From CAYUNT01 sp964446285 (GTDB lineage: Bacteria; Sumerlaeota; Sumerlaeia; SLMS01; CAYUNT01), in assembly GCA_964446285.1 (NCBI GenBank), contig CAYUNT010000199.1, forward strand, positions 1 through 8,175: 8,175 nt of DNA, given 5' to 3'. Within the stretch, counting starts at the first letter, position 1. Each line of letters begins with the position of its first letter. The translations under genes were made by a program, and so were the position numbers. The notes beneath the pieces are model-generated. The model saw nothing but the letters and a program-made list of their open reading frames with translations, did no database searches and was not told where the DNA came from. Positions 1-5,329 of the stretch are shown here, piece by piece.

Positions 1-118
1 TAAGGGATTTCGGCCCGTTGGGCCTGAAGAAGAGAACGCTATATCCTGCAATCCCTGCCAATCATAAAAAGTTTACGGAATTGTCCTGCCGTTGGAGTCT
101 TTTCAAGTTCCATTATGC

Positions 119-147
119 TTGACATGCCCCCACTTAATTAAGAAAGT
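119..147 (+). promoter_or_regulatory. Possible promoter/operator region upstream of yceD
   Basis: A perfect TTGACA hexamer lies at 119-124, and a 10-bp perfect palindrome, CTTAATTAAG, lies at 133-142. Together they sit about 60-80 bp before the first gene of the plus-strand cluster, where a promoter would be expected. No good -10 box is found at the standard 16-18 bp spacing. The nearest AT-rich hexamer, TAAGAA at 139-144, leaves only a 14-bp spacer. The palindrome could be an operator half-site pair or chance. The rest of 1-203 shows no gene or RNA that I recognise. Confidence 0.2.
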
Positions 148-203
148 CCGCCGTTTGCGGTGTTCGCCCAAAAGCGGAGCATCGCGTGGAAATACGGTGA
201 ATT

Positions 204-785
204 ATGTTGCGCGTTGACGCCCTGAAACTCAAAGACGGCCCTCTTAGAGTGGAACTCCACGAGCCAGTGTCGGAACTGGAGCTGGGGAACGATCCGGATT
301 TTGAGTTCACAGGCCACATGTCGGGTTCGCTTGTCTTTACGCGAATTCGAGAAGAAGTCTTGGCGCGTGGCAACGTTTCGCTTTCGGTTCGTTGCCAGTG
401 CGTGCGATGTCTTCAGCCCATCGAATTCACTGTGGAAACGCCCATTGCGCTGGTTTACATGCACGATCCAACGCTTCTGGACCCGCATCAGGAGGTGGAT
501 CGCGATGACGACGTGGTCTATTTCGATGGAATCACCATCGAGCCGCTCAAGGACATGCGCGACTTGATTCTCCTCGAATTGCCGCCGTATCCCAGCTGCG
601 ATCTGGATCCCACGCGCCACTGCGAACACGAGGAACTCAAGCGCGGGCCGGTTACGTTTGGCCCGGCGGATCCTTCTGAAGATTCTCCCATTGCGGGCGG
701 TGGCTCGGAAGAGCCTAATGGAGAATGGCGTGCCGCCCTGCGACGCCTTTCACCGCCTTCCAAGGCGGAGGAGCCGGGTTCCTAA
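204..785 (+). CDS. yceD: YceD / DUF177 family protein
   Basis: This is a 193-residue protein of the YceD (DUF177) family, whose gene typically sits directly before rpmF. The family has been linked to 23S rRNA or ribosome maturation, but its biochemical role is poorly settled. Visible hallmarks are the CQCVRCL motif at residues 64-70 (Cys64, Cys66, Cys69), followed by a strand-rich stretch and an acidic segment (98-103). Next comes a LELPPYPSC region near 125-132, where the family usually carries its second cysteine motif. Here that motif is reduced to Cys132 and Cys140, with no CPxCG. The GEWRAALRRL stretch (173-182) matches the usual C-terminal 'RxxxLxxL' helix, and a polar tail follows. The ATG at 204 is chosen because it gives the expected N-terminus, although the Shine-Dalgarno is weak (GGTGA at 196-200, close to the start). 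The rpmF start lies 70 bp downstream. The family call rests mainly on the Cys motif and the gene order. Confidence 0.83.
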   Translation: MLRVDALKLKDGPLRVELHEPVSELELGNDPDFEFTGHMSGSLVFTRIREEVLARGNVSLSVRCQCVRCLQPIEFTVETPIALVYMHDPTLLDPHQEVDRDDDVVYFDGITIEPLKDMRDLILLELPPYPSCDLDPTRHCEHEELKRGPVTFGPADPSEDSPIAGGGSEEPNGEWRAALRRLSPPSKAEEPGS

Positions 786-806
786 AAGAGCCAATTATCC
801 ATTTAC

Positions 807-838
807 TCTGTATTCTGTCCCATTTCTATCTGTTCCCT
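807..838 (+). repeat. Pyrimidine-rich spacer with short direct repeats, yceD-rpmF
   Basis: The 70-bp gap before rpmF is rich in T and C. It carries TCTGT three times (807-811, 814-818, 829-833), and the longer words TCTGTCCC and TCTGTTCCC start 15 bp apart. The 7-mer TGTCCCA (816-822) reappears in the fabD-fabG spacer at 4501-4507. This is a degenerate repeat at best. It may simply be an unstructured leader that keeps the rpmF ribosome-binding site open. Confidence 0.3.
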
Positions 839-855
839 CTGGAGGTTTTGCGACT

Positions 856-1047
856 ATGCCTGTTCCGAGACGACGCCACGGCCCTTCACGCCAAGGTAAG
901 GACCGCGCCCATTATCATGCCAAGGTCCGCCATTCGGTGAAGTGCCCCAAATGCGGCGCCATGCATCTTCCTCATCGTGTCTGCTCCGAATGCGGAACAT
1001 ACGCGGGCCGCAGCTACTATGTGGTAGTCAAAGGGACCGAAGACTGA
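856..1047 (+). CDS. rpmF: 50S ribosomal protein L32 (zinc-binding type)
   Basis: This is a 63-residue bL32, a small protein of the large ribosomal subunit. The N-terminus MPVPRRRHGPSRQGKDRAHY is the typical basic L32 start. It is followed by a zinc ribbon with Cys30, Cys33, Cys43 and Cys46 (CPKC...CSEC), so this is the cysteine-containing (C+) form; E. coli L32 lacks these residues. The frame stays open upstream to 658, but the ATG at 856 is clearly the start. It gives the canonical N-terminus and has a perfect GGAGG at 841-845, 10 bp upstream. The gene lies between yceD and plsX, the usual order in many bacteria, and is probably co-transcribed with them. Zinc limitation can drive replacement of C+ ribosomal proteins in some bacteria, but no Zur-like site is evident here. 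Confidence 0.97.
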   Translation: MPVPRRRHGPSRQGKDRAHYHAKVRHSVKCPKCGAMHLPHRVCSECGTYAGRSYYVVVKGTED

Positions 1048-1104
1048 GGTTGAACGACCGAAGTCCCAAGGCTGAGCGTCCGCTGGCCCGAAACATCCAG
1101 GTGT

Positions 1105-1134
1105 CCGCCTTTTGGCGGCGCTTGCGGCTTTTTT
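1105..1134 (+). terminator. Hairpin plus T-run between rpmF and plsX (attenuator-like)
   Basis: A perfect 5-bp GC stem, CCGCC (1105-1109) with GGCGG (1114-1118), closes a TTTT loop. A run of six T residues lies at 1129-1134, just before the plsX Shine-Dalgarno. The 10-nt gap between stem and T-run is longer than in a classical intrinsic terminator. An alternative pairing of CCGC (1105-1108) with GCGG (1124-1127) would put the stem base one nucleotide before CTTTTTT. The element could reduce read-through from rpmF into plsX, or act as a processing site. Function is inferred from shape only. Confidence 0.35.
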
Positions 1135-1153
1135 GACACGAGGAGTTGGGCCT

Positions 1154-2275
1154 ATGCGTATTGCTTTGGATGCAATGGGCGGCGATTTAGGCCCCCGTCC
1201 CGCTGTCGAGGGGGCTATTGGAGCCGTGCGCCAATACGGCATGGAAGTCGTGCTGGTTGGCAAAGCGCGTCATCTGAACAAGTTCATGGCCCGGATGAAG
1301 GTCCATGACAGCCGCATTCATATTGTGGATGCGCCGGACCGCGTTACGATGCACGAATCCCCCAAGGATTCGCTGCGCAAACGTAAATCCTCGCTGGCGA
1401 TCGCTTGCGACCTGGTGCGCCAGGGGGATTGCGACGCGCTGGTTTCGGCGGGCAATACCGGCGCGGTGAATGCGCATACGCTGACCAAATGGCGCACGCT
1501 GCCGGGCATCAAGAAACCGGCCATCGCCACGATGCTCCCCACAATCCACGAACCGGTAATCGTGATTGACGCCGGGGCGAATGTGGACTGCAAACCGCGC
1601 CAGCTGCTTCAATTTGCCGTGATGGGGAATGTCTATGCGCGCGAGGTCCTGCACCGGCCCAACCCGCGCGTGGGGCTTCTCAACATCGGCGAAGAGGAGT
1701 GCAAGGGGAACGAACTCACCCTGGCGACATATACGCTATTACGAAACTCGCATTTGAATTTTGTGGGAAACGCCGAGGGGCGCGATTTGTTCACGGGCGA
1801 TTTTGACGTAGTGGTCTGCGATGGTTTTGCAGGCAATGTCGTTCTCAAGTGCGCGGAGGGTTGCGCCGGGATGGTCGGGCGGTTCATTAAACGCGAATCG
1901 CGAAAGAGCCTCTTGACATTGATGGGATTAGTGGCAATGAGTCCCGTCTTCCGCCGGCTCCGGCGGGCCGTGGACCCCGAAGAGGTTGGGGGCGCGCCGC
2001 TGCTGGGGCTTAACGGAATATGCATCATCTGCCACGGAGCCGCGAATAAAAAGGCTTTCAAAAACGCGCTGCGCCAAGCGCGGCAAGCCGTAACCCAGCA
2101 AATCAATGCCCATATAATCGATGAACTCCAGCATATTCAACCCGTTGTGGAATCGGCGCAGGGCACTCCGGCGCCTCAACCAGTTGACATGGCCCCCGAA
2201 CCTGTGCCGATGGATACTGCGCCCGGTCCGGACTCGCAGGCAAACACCACACATTCCGATGAGCAGGTTTGCTGA
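1154..2275 (+). CDS. plsX: Phosphate acyltransferase PlsX
   Basis: PlsX transfers the acyl chain from acyl-ACP to inorganic phosphate. The resulting acyl-phosphate is used by PlsY to acylate glycerol-3-phosphate, the first step of phospholipid synthesis. PlsX is a peripheral membrane enzyme. Recognisable family blocks appear in order: DAMGGD (6-11), VSAGNTGA (97-104), LPGIKKPAIATMLPT (116-130), DAGANVDCKP (139-148), LLNIGEEECKGNE (175-187), NFVGNAEGRDL (202-212), VVCDGFAGNVVLK (220-232) and GGAPLLGLNG (279-288). The frame is open from 1112, but the ATG at 1154 gives the canonical MRIALDAMGGD start and has AGGAG at 1141-1145, 8 bp upstream. At 373 residues it is longer than the E. coli enzyme (about 356). 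The extra length is a Pro- and acid-rich tail from about residue 330, which looks disordered. The gene follows rpmF and precedes fabH, as in the E. coli cluster. Confidence 0.97.
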   Translation: MRIALDAMGGDLGPRPAVEGAIGAVRQYGMEVVLVGKARHLNKFMARMKVHDSRIHIVDAPDRVTMHESPKDSLRKRKSSLAIACDLVRQGDCDALVSAGNTGAVNAHTLTKWRTLPGIKKPAIATMLPTIHEPVIVIDAGANVDCKPRQLLQFAVMGNVYAREVLHRPNPRVGLLNIGEEECKGNELTLATYTLLRNSHLNFVGNAEGRDLFTGDFDVVVCDGFAGNVVLKCAEGCAGMVGRFIKRESRKSLLTLMGLVAMSPVFRRLRRAVDPEEVGGAPLLGLNGICIICHGAANKKAFKNALRQARQAVTQQINAHIIDELQHIQPVVESAQGTPAPQPVDMAPEPVPMDTAPGPDSQANTTHSDEQVC

Positions 2276-2314
2276 TCCTGCAATCATCCAATTCTTTTGA
2301 GAGGATAATCACCT

Positions 2315-3307
2315 GTGACCCATCATCTCCCGCAAATAGGCATTCTCGGCATGGGAATGGCCGTTCCAGAACGAGTAGTTACAAATCATGACCTGGAAAA
2401 ACTGGTGGATACATCTGACGAATGGATCACTACGCGGACCGGAATCAAGGAACGCCGGTATGCGGCTGAGGGCGAAGGGTCTTCGGAATGGGGATCAAAG
2501 GCGGCCCTCGCCGCAATCAAAGATGCCGGGATGGATCCCAAGGATATCGATCTGATCGTCTGCTGCACCTTTACTCCCGACAGCAACTGCCCTTCGACAG
2601 CGTGCCATATTCAAAAGAAAATCGGGGCCGCCAAGTGCGCCGCATTGGACGTCAACGCCGCCTGCACTGGTTTTATATACGGAGTGACGGTAGCCAAATC
2701 GCTGATCCAAACAGGCGTAAAGCGCAATGCCGTGGTTGTCGGCGTCGATCTTCTTTCGCGTTTTATGGATTATCAGGATCGCGGAACCTGTGTGCTGTTT
2801 GGCGACGGCGCGGGCGCTGTTGTGATTGGGCCGGTTGAAGCGCCGCGCGGATTCCTGGGCGAATTCCTGGGCGCGGACGGGCAAGGTGAGGATTTGATCT
2901 CGATGGAGGCAGGCGGCTCTGCTCTTCCCGCCAGCGAGCAAACTGTCCGCGAGCGCAAGCATTACCTGCGAATGAAGGGCAGCGAAGTGTTCAAGTTTGC
3001 GGTGAAAATCATGGGCGAAGCGGTGGATGAGGCGCTGGCCCGCGCGGGCCTGACTGCGGATCAGATCGATCTCCTCATCCCTCATCAAGCCAATATCCGG
3101 ATTATCGAATCCGCCGCCAAGCGATATAAACTTGAAGACAGCCGCGTAATGGTGAATGTGAACCGCTACGGAAACACCTCGGCGGCTTCCGTGCCGATCG
3201 CCTTGTGCGAGGCGCGCGAGCAAGGACGAATCGGTCCGGGAAAAGTGGCCGCGCTGGTTGCGTTTGGCGCTGGCCTTACCTGGGGCGCAACAATTGTCCG
3301 GCTTTGA
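2315..3307 (+). CDS. fabH: 3-oxoacyl-ACP synthase III (KAS III, FabH)
   Basis: FabH condenses acetyl-CoA (or a branched starter acyl-CoA) with malonyl-ACP to begin a fatty-acid chain in the cytosol. The 330-residue length is normal, and the thiolase-fold catalytic triad is complete: Cys117 in NAACTGF, His257 in IPHQANIRI and Asn287 in VNRYGNTSAAS. Further signatures are the N-terminal GMGMAVPERVVTN, the DTSDEWITTRTGIKERR block (32-48) typical of FabH, and GDGAGAVV (163-170). The start is a GTG with GAGAGG at 2299-2304, 10 bp upstream. No in-frame ATG fits, since the conserved IGILGMG strand begins at residue 8. It lies 39 bp after plsX, consistent with co-transcription. Starter-unit preference (straight or branched) cannot be read from the sequence by eye. 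Confidence 0.97.
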   Translation: MTHHLPQIGILGMGMAVPERVVTNHDLEKLVDTSDEWITTRTGIKERRYAAEGEGSSEWGSKAALAAIKDAGMDPKDIDLIVCCTFTPDSNCPSTACHIQKKIGAAKCAALDVNAACTGFIYGVTVAKSLIQTGVKRNAVVVGVDLLSRFMDYQDRGTCVLFGDGAGAVVIGPVEAPRGFLGEFLGADGQGEDLISMEAGGSALPASEQTVRERKHYLRMKGSEVFKFAVKIMGEAVDEALARAGLTADQIDLLIPHQANIRIIESAAKRYKLEDSRVMVNVNRYGNTSAASVPIALCEAREQGRIGPGKVAALVAFGAGLTWGATIVRL

Positions 3308-3424
3308 CGCAAAGCCGTCGGCGGGCTGGCAGAAATTACCTGTTTATGCTATGCAGTCCGGCTTGCGGTGACTTGCGGACATCTCTCAGCTTCATCTTCC
3401 ATTCCAATTCACTGGTGAACATGT

Positions 3425-4420
3425 ATGAGTCATCACCTCTCTGCCACTGCTTTTCTCTTCCCTGGCCAAGGGTCTCAGGCCGTCGGCATGGGCAAGGACC
3501 TTGTCGCCGTTTCCTCTTCGGCGCGGGCGATTTTCGAACAGGCTGATCGCGTTCTTGGGTTTTCTCTGTCCGGGTTGTGCTTCGAGGGGCCGGAAGAAGA
3601 ATTGCGAAAGACCATGAACACGCAACCGGCTTTATACACGGCCAGCGCGGCGGTTCTGGCGATGCTGCGCGAGCGCGGAGTCGAAGGCGCGCCGGGATGG
3701 GTAGCCGGCCACAGCTTGGGCGAGTATTCGGCGCTCTATGCCGCCGGAGTGTTTGATTTCGAGACGGGCCTGCGCCTTGTGCGCGCTCGCGGTGAGGCGA
3801 TGGCCTCGGCGGGCAGCGAACGCCCTGGCGCAATGGCGGCTGTAATTGGCTTGGACGGCCCGAAGGTGGCCGAACTCTGCTCGCAGACCGCTGCGGCGTT
3901 GTCGGGCGGAGGATGCGCCTGCTGCTCCTGCGCGCCTGGAGCGGGGATTGTGCAGCCGGCAAATTTCAACGCCCCCGATCAGACAGTGATCTCCGGCGAT
4001 AAGGCGGCAGTCGAAGCGGCATGTGAAGCCATTAAAAAAGCAGGCGCCAAGCGGGTTTTGCCTCTTCCTGTCAGCGGCGCATTCCATACGCCTCTGGTCT
4101 TGCCCGCCGCGGAAGTCATGCGCCAAAAATTGTCTGAAGCGGCGCTCTCCGTGCCCGGCGCGGGATTCATCAACAACGCCGACGCGCAGTTCCTTTCGGA
4201 CCCCGAGGCGATTCGCGACTCGCTCGTCCGCCAAGTCGTTTCGCCCGTTCGCTGGGTCGAGAGCATACAGGCGCTCTGGGACGCCGGATGCCGCCGGTTT
4301 GTCGAGGTGGGAAGCGGCAAAGTGCTGGCGGGGCTTGTAAAACGCATCGCCCGCGACGCCGAAGTGTTCACAACCGAATCCGCTCAGGCTGTGGAAGCAA
4401 CCGCCACCGCGCTGAGATAA
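3425..4420 (+). CDS. fabD: Malonyl-CoA:ACP transacylase (FabD)
   Basis: FabD moves the malonyl group from CoA to acyl carrier protein, supplying the extender for FabH and the elongating synthases. The protein has 331 residues. It shows the FPGQGSQ oxyanion-hole motif (12-18), the nucleophile Ser97 in GHSLGEY, Arg122 in RARGEAM, which holds the malonyl carboxylate, and His221 in SGAFHTPL. It also has VNF-like ANFNAPDQTVISG (179-191) and VEVGSGKVLAGL (293-304). The Ser-to-Arg spacing (25) equals that of E. coli FabD, whereas the Ser-to-His spacing is 124 against 109, which shows an insertion of about 15 residues. That insertion is Gly- and Cys-rich, with Cys164, 166, 167 and 169. The ATG at 3425 is chosen over one at 3421, which is in another frame. 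The Shine-Dalgarno is only GGTGA at 3414-3418. It lies 117 bp after fabH, a gap without clear promoter or terminator. Confidence 0.96.
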   Translation: MSHHLSATAFLFPGQGSQAVGMGKDLVAVSSSARAIFEQADRVLGFSLSGLCFEGPEEELRKTMNTQPALYTASAAVLAMLRERGVEGAPGWVAGHSLGEYSALYAAGVFDFETGLRLVRARGEAMASAGSERPGAMAAVIGLDGPKVAELCSQTAAALSGGGCACCSCAPGAGIVQPANFNAPDQTVISGDKAAVEAACEAIKKAGAKRVLPLPVSGAFHTPLVLPAAEVMRQKLSEAALSVPGAGFINNADAQFLSDPEAIRDSLVRQVVSPVRWVESIQALWDAGCRRFVEVGSGKVLAGLVKRIARDAEVFTTESAQAVEATATALR

Positions 4421-4422
4421 GC

Positions 4423-4458
4423 CGGGGACCGATGGGACGAATGGGACCTATGGGACAA
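4423..4458 (+). repeat. Tandem repeat, 9-bp period, ATGGGAC core
   Basis: The exact 7-mer ATGGGAC occurs at 4432, 4441 and 4450, each 9 bp from the last. A degenerate copy, CGGGGAC, occupies the same phase at 4423. Two variable bases separate the cores. The array begins 3 bp after the fabD stop codon. In one frame the period would encode Gly-Pro/Arg-Met triplets, but no gene is likely there. Function is unknown. Confidence 0.8.
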
Positions 4459-4507
4459 ATCATGCAGTTTACTACCTGCTGCCTTTAGCCTCCTATTCGC
4501 TGTCCCA
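4451..4507. repeat. Inverted pair TGGGACA / TGTCCCA spanning the fabD-fabG spacer
   Basis: TGGGACA at 4451-4457, the last unit of the 9-bp array, is exactly complementary to TGTCCCA at 4501-4507, where the 7-bp array begins. The 43-nt loop is long and the stem only 7 bp, so a stable hairpin is uncertain. The other ATGGGAC units could pair through six or seven bases in alternative registers. Confidence 0.4.
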
Positions 4508-4547
4508 CTGCTCACTGCTCACTGATCACTGATTACTGATCACTTCT
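4506..4547 (+). repeat. Tandem repeat, 7-bp period, CACTGAT/CACTGCT
   Basis: Six consecutive 7-bp units run without gaps: CACTGCT twice, CACTGAT twice, then TACTGAT and CACTTCT. The ends are more diverged than the middle. The array lies in the G-poor part of the fabD-fabG spacer and ends 27 bp before the fabG Shine-Dalgarno. It resembles the short degenerate tandem repeats that scatter between genes in some genomes. No coding role is likely. Confidence 0.8.
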
Positions 4548-4588
4548 TCATTCACAACTCACCACATCCCCAATAGGAGCCAGCGATT

Positions 4589-5329
4589 ATGCAACTACAA
4601 GGTCAAGTCGCCATCGTAACGGGAGGCGGGCAGGGAATCGGACGCGCCATTGCGCTCGAGCTGGCCCGCCGGGGCGCGAAAATTCTCATCAATGACGTTC
4701 GCGAACAAACTGCGGCGGAAACCGTCGCCCTTCTGCGCGAAGCCGGCGCCGAAGCGGATTATGCCCTTGGCGACGTGTCGAAAGCCGAAGCCGCCGAGGC
4801 GATTGTCCAGAAGGCCATCGAGCGTTTTGGCCAGCTGGACATCCTTATCAATAATGCTGGGATTACGCGCGACAACCTGCTGATGCGCATGAAGGAAGAG
4901 GATTGGGACCTGGTGCTGGGCGTGAATTTGAAGTCGGCATTTTTACTTTGCAAAGCGGCCTCGCGCCCGATGATGAAACAGCGCCGCGGACGCATTATCA
5001 ACATTTCGTCGATCGTGGGAGTGATCGGGAATGCCGGCCAAGTCAACTATTCCGCCTCGAAGGCGGGTTTGATTGGCCTGACCAAGACGCTCGCCAAGGA
5101 ACTCGCCTCGCGCAACATCCTCGTCAATGCCGTGGCGCCCGGATTCATCCGCACTGCCATGACCGATGCGTTGTCTGAGGATCAAAAGAAGGCTCTCAGT
5201 TCGCAAATCCCGCTCGCGCGCCTGGGCGAAGCCGAAGATGTGGCGCGAGTTTGCGCTTTCCTCGCCTCCGAAGACGCCGCTTACATCACCGGCCAGGTGA
5301 TCCAGGTCACTGGCGGCCTTGGGATGTAG
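4589..5329 (+). CDS. fabG: 3-oxoacyl-ACP reductase (FabG)
   Basis: FabG is the NADPH-dependent reductase that converts 3-oxoacyl-ACP to 3-hydroxyacyl-ACP in each elongation cycle. It is a 246-residue classical short-chain dehydrogenase. The Rossmann cofactor motif TGGGQGIG is at 11-18, then NNAG (88-91) and the catalytic tetrad Asn113, Ser141, Tyr154 and Lys158, with the same Ser-Tyr-Lys spacing as E. coli FabG. The VAPGFIRTAMT block (182-192) and the C-terminal ITGQVIQVTGGLGM are typical of true FabG rather than a general SDR. The start ATG has AGGAG at 4575-4579, 9 bp upstream. It lies 168 bp after fabD, the widest gap in the cluster, and that gap is filled by two repeat arrays. Its last 23 bp overlap the end of the convergent Memo gene. 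No acpP or fabF follows. Confidence 0.96.
   Translation: MQLQGQVAIVTGGGQGIGRAIALELARRGAKILINDVREQTAAETVALLREAGAEADYALGDVSKAEAAEAIVQKAIERFGQLDILINNAGITRDNLLMRMKEEDWDLVLGVNLKSAFLLCKAASRPMMKQRRGRIINISSIVGVIGNAGQVNYSASKAGLIGLTKTLAKELASRNILVNAVAPGFIRTAMTDALSEDQKKALSSQIPLARLGEAEDVARVCAFLASEDAAYITGQVIQVTGGLGM

Noticed and set aside
12..24. GGCCC-GTT-GGGCC hairpin as terminator of an upstream gene
   Set aside because: The stem is perfect but only 5 bp, and no T-run follows on either strand. The upstream gene is outside the window, so its end cannot be judged.
114..119. TATGCT as a -10 box, also seen at 3345-3350
   Set aside because: Only four of six bases match the consensus and no acceptable -35 element stands 16-18 bp upstream in either place.
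1133..1138. TTGACA before plsX as a -35 box
   Set aside because: The matching -10 position would fall inside the plsX coding start and reads GCGTAT. The hexamer more simply arises from the T-run next to the Shine-Dalgarno.
2495..3223. Open frame of 242 codons on the minus strand
   Set aside because: Antisense to the conserved part of fabH including all three catalytic residues; no family features.
3356..3380. GTCCG...CGGAC inverted repeat in the fabH-fabD gap
   Set aside because: Only 5 bp with a 15-nt loop and no T-run; weak as a terminator or structured RNA.
3632..4234. Open frame of 200 codons on the minus strand
   Set aside because: Antisense to fabD, rich in Arg and Ala as expected for a shadow frame.
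4288..4488. Small frame encoding a collagen-like GPM/GRM stretch over the 9-bp array
   Set aside because: It begins inside fabD in another frame, has no ribosome-binding site, and its repeats merely reflect the 9-bp DNA period.
4506..4547. CRISPR-like interpretation of the repeats
   Set aside because: Units are contiguous 7-mers without spacers, far too short for CRISPR repeats, and no cas gene is present.
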